64,000 nt of DNA from Sequoia sempervirens (GCA_007258455.2 VDFB02358134.1:215497565-215561564); one strand, 5' to 3'; shown: positions 45,693 to 57,842, numbered from the stretch's first letter. Notes: generated by a model not told the origin, from the letters alone. Program-made: numbers and translations.

Positions 45693-46919
45693 TGTATACA
45701 CCTAAAAATGGTCACATCACAAAAGTCTGGTAATTAATTAAATATTTTTAATATTTAATTAAATCTCTGAATTCAATCTGTGTATAAATAAATCTAAATA
45801 ATTTATTTATATTGTTCATTCTTTCATTTCAATTAAATAAATAAGTTTATTTAATCACTTTTCTTATCCATTTCTTAATTAATTAAATAAACATTATGAT
45901 TTATTTATATTAATTATCATATAATCTTGGCTTGAATATTTTATTCAAATAAAGATTAAATATTCTTCTCTTCTAAAAATCTTCTAAAGTCTATTCGCAA
46001 TTAAATATTCCAAATATTTAATTAATTCTTCTAAAGTCTATTCACAATTAAATATTCCAAATATTTAATTAATTCTTCCAAAGTCTATTCGCAATTAAAT
46101 ATTCCAAATATTTAATTAAAACTTCTAATGTCTATTCACATCAAATATTTCAAAAGTATTTTAAATCCCCAAACCTACATAACATATAAAATTAAATAAA
46201 TTTATTTATTTAATTTGGATTATCTACAACAACCGTGAAATAACTTCAAAACAGAAAATCAAACAAATTTCTCTGTTCCTGAGAAAAGTTGTTCCTGTGG
46301 GTTGAAGACAAACCTCCATTCTTCTCTCCAACCTCCCAACATTTTCCATCTTCCTCTCAACCTCTCCATCTCTCACCATTCAAAATTACTAGACAATCTC
46401 ATAGCCATTGATCTTTGCTAGCCAAGGCTCTTTCCTGTAAAAAGCTATAAAAGGGACTGCCGGGTCTTTGAAAAAAAAAAGCAGAAGCTTGCATACAAGA
46501 AAACTATATTCAATCATTCTTCCAGTATTCATAGCATTCTATAATCATAGCATAGCATAGCTTAGCATATTAGCAATCCATATCATGGCCTATCATCCTC
46601 ATATCATAGCTTCAATAGCATCCATAATCCACAGCCCCTGTGCATATCCATATACCAACATTTCACTCCACCAGCATATAGGATAGAGAAATACTCTCCC
46701 TTTTCATACTTGTTTTGCAGGTTGTCATTCTAAGAAGCTTTGCTTATACAATTTGAGAGCAGCAGCTTCAAGCAAATCACTGGAGATAGAGGACAATGGA
46801 ATGATTCTGAAGAAGCTCTATTTGATTTCTTTGATTTCATTCTATTTAGATTTCTTTAGTTTAATGTTGCATTGGTGTGTTTTTGTTATCTTATTTGATA
46901 CTAACATTTCCCACATATA
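45693..46919 (+). repeat. 3' LTR of gypsy D
   Basis: 1227 bp copy of 29803-31050, carrying the 47-bp repeat array (from 45983) and TATA box (46445-46455). It is followed by target duplication GAAAC at 46920-46924 and the resumed C protease frame. Confidence 0.9.
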
Positions 46920-46924
46920 GAAAC

Positions 46925-47880
46925 TACTCACAAAGGATGTATATTATGTTGAAGGGCTGAAACACAACTTAGTGTAAGTTGAATGTGTGACAACGGTTAT
47001 AAGTTTTCATTTGATTCCAAAGGATGTGAAATCAGGAAAGAGAACAATGGAAGATTAGTTGCTGAAGGTAAGCTCAAAAGGTTATGTGAGACACATGCCA
47101 AATATAGCTAAACTAGAAAACACTATTTGTGAGGAATGTCAAAAAGGGAAGCAAACTAAAGTTAGTTTCAAGACTAAAGAATGCTCAACCACAAGGCCAC
47201 TTGAGTTAGTACATAAAGATTTATGTGGTCCTACAAGGGAAAGATATTTGAATGGTGACAAATACTTTATGTTGTTGATACATGAATACTCAAGGATGAC
47301 TTGGGTAACTTTCCTACAAGATAAGTCACAAGCATTTGAAAGATTCAAGGTATTCAGAAAAATGGTTGAGAAAGAAAGTGGTTTCAAGCTAAAATATTTA
47401 AGATCAAACCGTGGTGGGGAATTTACTTCAAATTAGTTTGAAGATTATTGTGAACAACATGGAATTAGAAGACAATATTCTGCTACTCGAACACCTCAAC
47501 AAAATGGAGTTGTTGAGAGGAAGAATAGGACCATGAAATAAATAGCGAGAACTATGCTTAATGAGTCAAATCTGCCAGATGTTTATTGGAAAAAGGTTGT
47601 TCATACAACAATATACACACTAAATAGAGCCCAGCTAAGAGTGCACAACAAAAGGACACCTTATGAGCTATGGTATGGTAAGAAACCTTCTATAAAATAT
47701 TTCAAAGTTTTTGGTAGTAAGTGTTTCATTAAGAAAGATGATGATGGGCTTGGTAGTTTTGATGCAAGATGTGATAATGGAATATTTATAGGATACTCAA
47801 CTCATAGTAAAGCATATAAATGTTTCAACAAATTCCTCAAGAGAATAGTTGAGTGTACATGTGAGAATAGATGAATATTT
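46925..47880 (+). pseudogene. Copia C GAG-pre-integrase and integrase
   Basis: LLTKDVYYVEGLKHNLV resumes the protease end; then the pre-integrase region (VSSKGYVRHMPNIAKLENTI, CEECQKGKQ). Core: HKDLCGPTRERYLNGDKYFM, MTWVTFLQDKSQAFERFKVF, KYLRSNRGGEFTS and TRTPQQNGVVERKNRTM. The first Asp and the Glu are present; the second catalytic position is Asn (codon 47407-47409). C-terminal part: KRTPYELWYGKKPSIKYFKV, GIFIGYSTHSKAYKCFN. Stops at 47434 and about 47538. Confidence 0.85.
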
Positions 47881-47889
47881 GTAGCAGTC

Positions 47890-49165
47890 AAGACAAAAAT
47901 CATAAAATTGGATTGAAGAACATCATAATGAAGGTGAAGAGAAATCTGAAAATGAAGAAGTAGTAGAAATGCCTCCAAACAAGCCCCCTAGCAAGTATGT
48001 TCAGAAGTACCACCCTGAAAATCAGATTATTGGAAGCAAAGATAGTGGTGTGCAAACAAGAAGAAGACATGTTGGAAATGATGATCAAGTCAACTTGTGT
48101 CTTCTAACTGAAATAGAAACAAATAATTACAATGAGGCCAACAAGAGTGAATATTGGATAAAGGCTATGAAAGAAGAGCTACAACAGATTGAGAGAAATA
48201 AAACATGGGATTTAGTTCCAAGGGAGATTGGAAAGAACATCATTGGAACAAAATGGGTCTACAAAAATAAGGTAAATGAAGAAGGTAAAGTGATTAGAAA
48301 TAAAGCTAGACTAGTATGCAAGGGATATTCTCAAGTCGAGGGCATAGATTTTGAGGAAACTTTTGCCCCAGTTGCAAGACTAGAGGCTGTTAGAATGTTC
48401 TTAGCATTCTCAACATATAAAGATTACAAGGTTTATCAAATGGATGTTAAATCTGCATTCTTGAATGGTAACATTGATGAGGAAGTCTACATGGAGCAAC
48501 ATGAAGGGTTTGAATCACTTGAAAAGGGAGATTATGTATGTAGATTGAGAAAAGCTCTATATGGATTAAAACAAGCACCTAGAGCTTCGTACTCTAGATC
48601 GGAAATCTATTTGCATTAGCAAGGCCTCAAAAGAGGATGTGTTGACATCAATCTCTACACCAAAGTGGAAGGTAATCACATGATTATCATTGTTGTTTAT
48701 GTAGATATTATCTTTGTTGGAAGTCATGATGATTTGTGCAAGAAATTTTCTAATCAAATGCAACAAGAGTTTGAAATGTCAATGATAAATGAGTTGTCCT
48801 ACTTTCTTGGTTTGAAAATTTCACAATTAGACAAAGGAATTTTTATTTCACAAATCAAGTATGCTAAAAACATGTTTAAAAGGTTTCAAATGGATGATTG
48901 TAAGCCTGTTAGTACACCTATGGTGACTGGGTGTAAGCTATCCAAGAATGATGATTCACTAGATGTTGATCAAACCATGTTTAGATCCATGATTGGTAGT
49001 ATTTTGTATCTTACTGCTTCTAGACCAGATATTGTACAAGCAGTTTGTATGGTAGCTAGATTTCAAGTTTCTCCAAAACAATCTCATTTGAATGTTGTAA
49101 GAAGAATTTTTAGATATTTTCAAGGTAGTTTGACCTATGGTTTATGGTATGCTAAACATGATGAC
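47890..49165 (+). pseudogene. Copia C reverse transcriptase
   Basis: Preceded by an acidic spacer. Motifs: [88 protein letters not shown] stop at 48617 breaks the frame. The catalytic box at 48698-48706 reads VVYVDIIFVG: one of the two Asp codons of YVDD is missing as an in-frame 3-nt deletion. ELSYFLGLKI, CKPVSTPMVTG and SILYLTASRPDI follow. The enzyme would be dead even without the stops. Confidence 0.9.
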
Positions 49166-49650
49166 TTTAATTTGCAAGCTTACAAAGATGCAGATTGGGA
49201 TGGGTGCATAGATGATAGGAAGAGCACGAGTGGAGGTGCTTTCTTCCTTGGTGGTAGATTGGTCTCTTGGCACAATAAAAAACAAGAATCTATCTCATTA
49301 TCTATAGCTGAAGCAAAATACATAGTTGCTTCCTCATGTTGCTCTCAAGTTCTCTGGATGAAACAAACACTAACAGATATCTAGGTAGAATATTCAACAC
49401 CTATTTCCATTATGTGTGATAATTCTAGTGCAATCAATATCTCTAAAAATCCAGTCATGCACTAATGAACCAAGCACATAGCTATTAAGTACCATTTCTT
49501 GAGAGAAAAAGTAAGTGAAAAAGAAGTTCGACTTGAGTATGTGAATATTGGTGAGCAAATAGTTGATATCCTTTCTAAACCATTGCCCAAAGAGACATTT
49601 GAGTACTTGAGAAAGATATTGGGAGTTGTATCTCCCTCTACCAACACTTA
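49166..49650 (+). pseudogene. Copia C RNase H
   Basis: AYKDADWDGCIDDRKSTSGG, VSWHNKKQESISLSIAEAKY, CSQVLWMKQTLTDI, a stop, then IMCDNSSAINISKNPVM, KHIAIKYHFLREKVSEKEVR, IVDILSKPLPKETFEYLRKI. Asp, Glu and Asp of the active site are present. It ends at a stop near 49650. Confidence 0.85.
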
Positions 49651-50226
49651 GTTGGATATGGAAGTTTATGTTTTAGGGGGAGCTTATTGTATTTCATTTT
49701 CCATCCTTGAGTTTTTTCTACTCCAAGGGGGTAGAAGTGTCAAGTGTGAAGTTCAAGAAGCATTGTTTCTTAAAGGATAAATGGTTGTTGCTCTAACAAT
49801 CATTTCTAATGTTTTGCTGCCCTTTCCATGTTTCTTAAGACAAAGGATTACTGTTTTCCAAGATTATTGCTGCTCTTTATGTTGGAACATGCATTATCTT
49901 TTGTTTAAATGCAAAATTTGAACCTTTTTATGCTTATGACAGGGGGAGACAATCTGAAAGTGGTGTGTTCAGCCAGTTTTTTATTTAGTTTTATGCCATA
50001 GGGGGAGACAATAGTCTGCAATTTATGCAAGCACCGTGGTGTCTAATCTAAAAGTGATCTTTATGACCCCTTTGCCATTGTTGTCAAAGGGGGAGAAAGT
50101 ATCTTGAAAGGGGGAGAAATAATTTTTGTAGGGTGACATGGAAATTATCTAGAGGATGTGGAGATCAAACTTTAGTTGATAGCATAAGTGATGCGATTAG
50201 TTGACATCAATGCCAAAGGGGGAGAT
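49651..50226 (+). other. 3' untranslated region of C with repeated purine tracts
   Basis: Contains six AGGGGGAG-type runs, near 49675, 49941, 50001, 50087, 50107 and 50214. The last (CAAAGGGGGAGA, 50214-50225) directly precedes the LTR and is the polypurine tract; the others are extra copies. Confidence 0.7.
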
Positions 50227-52259
50227 TGTTGGCATTTGAGCTTTTGTTGGTTGGCATTGGATTGCCATTGATGTCAACTCAATGAATACAGTGCTTGTAT
50301 GTAGCTACAGGAACAGGTATAGCTACAAAAACATCTCAGTCTGTAGTTATAGTTGAGTATAGTTCAGGCGATAGGAAGTTCACTGCCTAGCGATAGGAGA
50401 TTCACAATGACAAGTTCAACAGAGTCAAACCAACTTTAGAAAGCTAGTTACGATTTTAAGATGAAAAAATCCAACTTTGTTGCTTGGACCAATGATAAAG
50501 CTGACGTGGCTAAAGGAGATTGGAAGAATGACACCTTAGTGATATGTAAAGTTTATCCTGGTAGGGTTTGTGGATGCGTAAAGTTTTGCTGAGTGCAACT
50601 ATAGAAGATTAGATTTATCTCTGTTAGTGTTAAGATGTTTTGATAGCTACAGGATAACGTGGTACTGGTTGAACCCTAAAGTTTAAATATTTTATTTGGA
50701 ATTTTTTACAACACAAGGTATGGCAGTTGTATTTTGATCGATGTTTATTAGATTTTTACCTATTTTTGAGCTGCTTTGAGCTGGGTCAAATAAAATCACA
50801 TTTTATTCCTTTCTTGGTAGCAAAGCTTCTGTAGCAGCGATTGAGTGAAAATATTTTTAAATTTTTTTCTCTAGATTTCATGCATCTTATAGATTCCTTA
50901 GAATAGTTTTTCCATTTATTATTGATTTGATATTAGATTTTTCTGGGAAAAGCAAACCTTCAATGCATATCAGATTTTATTGAGTGATTGTTTACTTAGC
51001 AATGAAGTTTCTATAGCAGCACTCAATGAAATTATTATTCAAAGCTTTTTTTGGGTTTCATACCTCTTGTAGTTTTTGGGGATGCCCTAGATAAAATTAT
51101 TTATTGTAGATTAGACATTGCAATCAGATTTGCAAGCTGCAGATAATACTGGGCAGATCAAAGCTACAAGGATTTGATTTTTTTAATTAAAAAAACAAAA
51201 GAAGAAGCTTTTTATTTAATGGAAGCCAATTTAAAGAGGAGAAGCAACATCGAATATTTCAGCTACTCAAGAAGAGCATTAAATATGTGCAGATAGAATA
51301 ACAAAAGAAGAATGAGATTTGAGTTTTTAATATTCTACAAACTGCTTTAGGAATATGCAAAAAATCTGCTACAAAGATGTCAAAAAGCTACTGATAGAAA
51401 ATTGCAGAATTATTTGTTCAAAGATTAAGGCTACGAATTTTGTTTTTCCTTGATCTACAACAGTTATATAAAAAGATTTATTATTATTCATTTGTAAGTC
51501 TTCCTCTGTGTGTGTAGAGGAGTGTGAGATAGAAGAATAAGTGTGTAGAAGAGAAGATAAATCTATGAAAATAGAGTATGTATTTTCCTGAGTGTTGAAT
51601 TTTTTATTTCTGTAGGAATGTGAGAAGGCATGAGATAAGTCTTTGTGGAAACTTATTGTGTTGATGCAGAGGATATCATAGAGTATGTTGTGAGGTTGTC
51701 GAGGAATAGAATAGAGGCAACCAAGAGTATTTTGCAGAGGTTGTGAATGATTGAAGAGCAGAGGTTGTTTGAGGACAACAAGTTAACACAAGTACAAAAA
51801 TCTTCTCAGTTACAAAATTTCATTTGTACCAATGATACTGAAATTGTAATCATAAATCTCTTGTTGTAAACTCATCTTAGTGTGTGCTCCGATTAGGGGT
51901 AGAAGCTCCTTTGAGTTGGTGCTCATAAACTTGGGATAGGATTTCCTTTGAGTTGGTGCTCATAAAATTGGAATTGGTGTTCCATTGGGTTGGTGCCCAT
52001 ACATTGTAATAGAAGAACTTTTTCATTGTGAGGTTGGATTGGAGTAGTAGCCTCCAACAACTATTCTCACTGAGGTTTTTCCCCATTTTGGGTTTTTCCT
52101 CACACACCTTGTGTTGTGGGATGCATTTTGTGTGATTGGTTTAATTTCCTTACCTTTGCTTCAAGTTTATGTTTTTAGAGTTTATTGTTACATTGTTCAG
52201 AAATTTTTAAATTGCTGCCCACTGATTCACCCCCCTCTTAGTGGTCTTTTTTTCCTTCA
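50227..52259 (+). repeat. 3' LTR of copia C
   Basis: 2033 bp, TGTTGGCATTTGAG...TTCCTTCA, matching the 5' LTR along its length. TATA-like box at 51465-51475. Followed by ATTTT (52260-52264), the same as the left flank. Confidence 0.9.
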
Positions 52260-52264
52260 ATTTT

Positions 52265-53830
52265 GAAATCGTACAATGCACTAAATTTATCAAATGAAGC
52301 TAAATAGGCTCAATTTCACTTAACAAGAATTCTATAAACTAAAATAGAAAACTGAAAACAATAAAATAACATGTAGAAACATATGTTTTATGCCTAGAAA
52401 ATTAGGAAATGACCCTAATTAGGGACTCATTCACCTAGGGGAAAATGGGTCCTAGGTTAGGGTTTTTTAAAGTAATTTTGAAAATTACTAAAATGATTTT
52501 AATGGTTTCTAGATTCTTATCAGAAACAGTAAGTTACAATTTGAATTTTTTGTGAAATTAAAGTTGAATGCAATTGCAAAATATGATAGAATGACAAACA
52601 AGGAGATCTAATTTGATGTGCAATTTTGTTTCAATTTTCAAATGCAAGTGAATGATGATGCAATGCTATACAAATGATATGCAAAATGATTGATTTTTTT
52701 GTATTTTTTGGATTCCAAGAATGCAATGATGTAATCCTAAAACCCCTAAATGAAATGCAATGTTAATGCAAGCTAAACAACCCTAAATGAGATTCAATTC
52801 AATGTAATGAAATGCAAATGAGTGTGAGATCTAAATCTAGGGTGAAAGTGGATTCCAAAATTAGAAAATTACAGTGCTCAAAATGTTAGGTTCACCAAAA
52901 TGAAATATTGGAAAATAGGTTGGGGAGAAATAGGGGTTCCCCCAAATTGATATGAAATGGACCTATTATCCTTTATTTCATTAGGAAATGAGATCCACAC
53001 AATGAAATGACTAACAACCTTGAGGTGAATCAAGTCAAATTGTGAATCTACTGATTTCCTTTTTTTTCAAGGATGGGGTCTTGATTAAACAACACTTTGG
53101 GGAGAACGATTAAAAATAGCAAACTAACTCCAAAATGCAACCTAAAACTTGAATTTGGAAGATTAAGCTCAATACTAATGGAACCAAAAATCAAAATGCA
53201 AATCTGAGAAAGGGAAAATGATGTGTACCAATCACCAAAAGTTCTTTTTTAAAGATATCCGATGACTCATTTTCCCTATGGAAAATGGGTCTAGGGCTTT
53301 GTAAAAATGGTTTCTAGGTTCTCTTCTCCTATGTCAATGTTGGTATGTGGTAACTGATCATGCTATACTGTATAGCCCATGGTATACTGTACATCCTGGT
53401 AATCCGATTTTGTAGAACCCGAAAATCTGGAAGCTTCTAAGCTTGGTAAAAAGGGGGTTCAGATGGGTATTTCAGTATGATGAAAAACGCAATTATTCGC
53501 AAGATTGTAAGAGGTTTTTCACTGGATAATAAAAGTATTGGATGGCTGCGGTTTGGTGGATGTAGCCCGGATTGGGTGAACCACGTTAAATTTCTGTGTT
53601 ATGATTTATTCTGTGCATGATTTAGTTTCTCTGTTTTTGTTTATTAAATCTGCATTTAATTGTTAGATCTGCCATCTCTAACCCTAACAGTCAACACTCC
53701 CATATCCCCAATTTTCATAGTCGAAAATAAATCCTGTAGGTGAGTTTCCATGAAATTGCAACAATGGTGCCAACAAATGCAACTTTGACAACTTTGCAAT
53801 TTTTATCTTTAAGAGATCTTTAGATGGAAC
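52265..53830 (-). other. 5' leader of gypsy G
   Basis: Continues G on the far side of C. It shares blocks with the leader copy at 14990-15599 (e.g. CTAACAACCTTGAGGTGAAT, 53009; GTGAGTTTCCATGAAATTG, 53741). The similarity ends near 53830 at AAGAGATCTTT, before any LTR, so the 5' LTR of G is missing. Insertion I lies within it. Repeated AATGCAATG motifs at 52560-52830. Confidence 0.65.
53338..53689 (+). mobile_element. Small solo LTR or TRIM-like insertion I
   Basis: 352 bp, TGTTGGTATG...CCCTAACA, flanked by GTCAA at 53333-53337 and 53690-53694. The related leader copy near 15410-15450 lacks the insert, giving an empty site. Internal sequence (GGATGTAGCCCGGATTGGGT, GAACCACGTTAAATTTCTG) resembles the LTR of short plant copia/TRIM elements, from memory of the type and not from a search. 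Confidence 0.75.
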
Positions 53831-56561
53831 TTTCTAATTTTCAAATTTGAAGTTCCTATATCTCTTCAATGTGTCGATAGAGCATAGGTCTGCATCCTAC
53901 TAAATATACCTTGGAGCCCATCTTTGTCGATTAAAATTTTGCAATTCAGAGCTCATCTTGCAAATCCAGTCAAGGTAGAATGTTTTTTAGTGCATATGGT
54001 AATGCGCCTGCTCAGTTCCAGGCCCCCAAGATGAGTTTTGACATGCTATTTAATTCTTTTCTAACCATGACCAAGCTAAAATTGGTGTTCTCGAAAGTTT
54101 CAAATTTCATAATTCTAAAGACAACCCATTTCTTGTTTTGGTCTAAAACATATCTAATTCCAATTTCATAAAAAACAAAGGTCATATGATGCATTATTTT
54201 AATGCTCTTTGGTTGTGGCGAACACATCCTATAGGTCAATTTACAAAGGAGGTACCAAAATTTCAATTGTTGGGAAAAATCTGATTTAAAACCCATGTTT
54301 TAAATAATTGATTATGGCAACACGTAAAAAATCATGGCTCCAGGGGTACCCATTTGCATGCAGTGAAATTTTCTCCATTTGGTTTGTAGACGAAATTAAA
54401 ATTTACACAATTTCTAATGTTTTAAAAGGTAATATTTAAAATACTTTAAGTATTTTAAATGTTATAAGAATGAATTGCACGTGAGTAGAATGCATTTAGG
54501 GAAAATTTAATGTTTGGAAAACTTTATAAAAGTTAAAATTTATAATAGTAGCCTTCCTTGATATTCCTAGAGGGGAAGCGGGGAGGGAGGCTAGAGCCTT
54601 TGGGTGGAGATTAAAATATTCCAAAGCTCTTTATAAACCATTGTAGGCATTTTTGTGGCTTTTGTAAACATTTTAAATGTTTTATTTTGCTTTCCCTGCA
54701 AACCCGTTGGACCATTTGGTGACGACAATAGAGATAGAGGGGAATTGGGGAAGGATGCAAGGAGAAGACTAAAGTATTTAAATACTTTATTAAATCTTTT
54801 TTAAACCTTGAAAATGCTTAAAAAAACTTTTAAATGTTTTTTTTTGTTGAAGGAGAAAATTTAAAAGTCTATTCACATTTTTGGACTTGGGGCAGATTTT
54901 TGCACACATTTACAAGCTGACAAACATTGTTGCAACCTCCAAAAAGATGCCCAAAGCATTTCTAATGTCTTGGAGACACTTTTAAGAAGGATTCAAATGT
55001 TTTTAAGTATCTAGTAATGCCAAAAATGTAAAATATTCATTAAAAATGACCTTTGTAGTGACTGCAATAAGATTTCTTTTTCCCTATTGCAAAGTATGTG
55101 GAAGAATTTTCCTTTATCAAGCACTGATTTTGCCATTGTTGTGATTTTTTCCTCAAAACTAACATGATTAAGGTAGAGAGAGGTAGAATTTGTGAGGACT
55201 AGAGTATTATAGGTAAAATGTTTAGAGTATGGTTGCCAGACAAGTTTTTTTTTAAATGTCAAGTTTATTGCACATAAAGTTGAAGAGTTTAAATGTTAAA
55301 ATGTATGATTAAATCATATATTTAACTGCCAATGGTGAAATTGATTGTATATGGGTAAAGATGTTCTCTATAGAGAAAAATTTTAACTGCTAGTAAGTGG
55401 ATTTTCACTCAAGGTACTATTTTTCACTTGCAAAGTGAAAATGAGGGTAGACAACATGTTTCTACAAGCAAGTAAAAGTTTTGCATGAGAATTGCAAATG
55501 AAGGTAGATTAAAGAGGGAAAATAATGAATGAGAAGACATTCTTGAAATGTAAAGTTGGTTGTAGATCAAGGGAGCTGAGATGTGCCAAGTGTCACCATG
55601 GATTTATTTTTAGGGGTTTTCTTGTCTTTTCCTTTCTCAAAAATGAGAAGGATTTTTCATTGTAATTTTCTTTGGGTGGTGGTTGTATTGATTCTAGATT
55701 GTAATGCAAGCATAGAGAACATAACTTGAGTCTATTTTTGGGTTAATTAGTTGAGCCTTTTTCTGCAAATCCTCTTATTGTATGATATTTCTAGTATTTA
55801 TTGAATAGATATTGTCAATATTTTGAACTCAGTTCTCTCCATTTGTAATATTCTCATAGGTTATTAATGAAAATACGATCAAGGATATTTCATTAATCTT
55901 CGTTGTCTTTCCAATAGTGTATGTTTTGATTAATGGCTTTGGTTCAAAGGACCAGTTAAATTACCTTAATTAGAGCATAGATTTGTGTGATTATTCCTTG
56001 GATTTGATAAGTAGTGGTGAGTTTGGAATATAGGATGCATACACTGTAATGCAATTGTGCAAATTCTCACAAATAAATAGGTTAATTGATGTCATATCGT
56101 ATGGTTTGTAGTGGAATTGACTCTTCACCCTAAGATTAAGCACTAATCTATTAATTGTGTCTGAAATTAGACCATCTCAAAGTCATTAACATCACACAAA
56201 GATCAAATTTACAAAATCTATCTTCCATTAAGTTTTATTTGAGAAGGTTTGTGTAAGTTTGCATATTCTCATTCTATAAATGTTGAGTGTTGTAAAGGAG
56301 TAGCTAGACCTTTGAAATATTCCATTTATTGAGAAATTACATGAGAATTCATTCGCTATTTGTGATGTACATGGTTATTGGTTGCATAAATTCATAGGTA
56401 CATTATGTGGGATCACCCTCCCAAGTTTTGCAAAGACCGAAACGTAGGAGGAAAGTACTATTACTTTCTCTCATTCATTGGCCAAATCTCTCTTTGAATC
56501 TGAGCATAAGGCATGGCACACCTTTAGGATTCAGTGATATGCTAATTTGGGAACTAATAGA
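53831..56561 (+). other. Probable LTR region of gypsy H
   Basis: No coding. The block from about 55580 (GAGATGTGCCAAGTGTCACC) to 56560 has the look of a long plant LTR and leads to a primer-site-like sequence, but I could not fix the start and found no second copy. Sequence 53831-55580 is A/T-rich with TTTTAAATG repeats and a G-rich patch at 54571-54600. Confidence 0.35.
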
Positions 56562-56581
56562 TTGGAGACTCTACTAGGGAC
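56562..56581 (+). other. Primer-binding-site-like sequence of H
   Basis: TTGGAGACTCTACTAGGGAC resembles the TTGGCGACTCTGCTGGGGAC found after 5' LTRs of some plant gypsy elements, allowing C-to-T/G-to-A decay. It sits about 0.5 kb before gag. Confidence 0.45.
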
Positions 56582-57096
56582 ATCAGAAGAGCATCCATTT
56601 GGAAAGAGTAAAAGAATTTGATGAATTTGAACATCTAGTTCAAATATTGATATTTTTTGGAATTGGAGGAGGTTTTGTTGCAGCATATTTAAAACAATTT
56701 ATGTGTGACTTTGATGTTCGAAAAGACCCAGAAGAGAATTAATCATTGAAATAATTCCATATTGCTTGAAGTTCAGTCCTCTATGAAGAAAGGTGGAAAC
56801 TCTACCAAAAGAACTTGATGAAGATGTGAAGAAAGTTTCAGATCTACAAAGATTCCAGTCAGGAAGGAAAATTTATAGCAGTTGTAACATATCCAAGTAT
56901 TTTTTGGTTTTCATGAAGAATAAGTCTATGTATGAAGACCATGTTTGAAATTCCTAGAAAACTTTGGTTCCCTTATTCAATGAAAATGAGAACTAGAAGA
57001 AAGGGATATTGATAATTAAATAACTATGGTAGAGGGAATAAGTTTTTATTTGTAAATATGTATGGTTGTTCTGGTTCTCCCTCTACAAGCTTTAAT

Positions 57097-57760
57097 GTCA
57101 TGCATAAAACACATTCATATCCTCAAAGAAATGTGTTCTCTAATGAAAGATATAACCCTCTGGATTTTAGTAAAATATAGGGTTATCCACTCTCTATCCC
57201 AAGAAGAATTAATGAATATTTTTCCAAGTTTAGAGGAGATCTCGAAGAGTCGGCATCACAACATTTACATAATTTCATTGATTTGATGAAGGAATATCAA
57301 ATAAAAGAAGAAGGTGCTATCATGAAGTTTTTTGTGAGAACTTTAGAAAATGTTGTTGAATATTGGTTTTCTGGTTTACCAATGTATTCCATATATTCAT
57401 GGAATGAGCTCATAATACTTTTCATTGATCAGTTTGAAGGAATATCAATAAACAATGAATCCCTATTTAAGGATAGAAATCTGCATACCCAAGAAGAATT
57501 TGAAGAGAAATCTGAAAATAAGGTTGAACCCAGGTTAGCTATTGATGCATTGTATGAGATAAAAAGATTTGAGGGTGAATCCTCTTATGATTTTCATGAT
57601 AGATTCATAAAAAATCTATTTGCTATACCAATATTAAATAGACCAGATGAATCAATATGTATTGATAGTTTTTTTGAAAGACTTGAACCAGGTCTGAGTA
57701 CCATGCTAGCTTATTTGAAGCCCCCTAACCTTAAGTGCATATAGAAATGGATTCCAGTGA
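57097..57760 (+). pseudogene. Gypsy H gag
   Basis: Readable in two frames: INEYFSKFRGDLEESASQHL and HNFIDLMKEYQIKEEGAIMK, then the frame 57283-57744 with FFVRTLENVVEYWFSGLPMY, SIYSWNELIILFIDQF, IKRFEGESSYDFHDRFIKNL, RPDESICIDSFFERLEPGLS. This is the retrotransposon gag fold pattern (two helical blocks, W/F-rich). Zinc knuckle not found. A stop after IPRRI-preceding sequence (near 57180) and the end at 57742 show decay. Confidence 0.65.
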
Positions 57761-57842
57761 TTGAAGAAATGATAGAGTAGTTTGTAAGTGGTTCCTAACT
57801 TAGCTATGTGATGGTACTTTTTCTAGACTTGATCAAATAGCT

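Larger units (their letters stand above)
29803..46919 (+). mobile_element. Gypsy element D, Tat/Ogre-like
   Basis: 17.1 kb (14.3 kb without nested E). LTRs 29803-31050 and 45693-46919; target duplication GAAAC at 29798-29802 and 46920-46924. Internal order: primer site, 2-kb leader, gag, protease, G-patch, RT, RNase H, second (archaeal-type) RNase H, integrase, 2.8-kb 3' region with a tandem repeat, polypurine tract. The second RNase H and the size point to the Tat/Ogre branch of non-chromoviral gypsy. Many stops and at least one frameshift (near 40170) make it inactive. Confidence 0.9.
25395..52259 (+). mobile_element. Copia element C, host of nested gypsy D
   Basis: Plus-oriented copia with two LTRs (25395-27446 and 50227-52259), primer site, gag, protease, integrase, RT, RNase H and polypurine tract. 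It is flanked by ATTTT at 25390-25394 and 52260-52264. Without D it would be about 9.7 kb. The long gag with several zinc knuckles and the LTRs of about 2 kb suggest a SIRE/Maximus-like lineage; this is inference. Stops and catalytic changes show it is dead. Confidence 0.9.
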
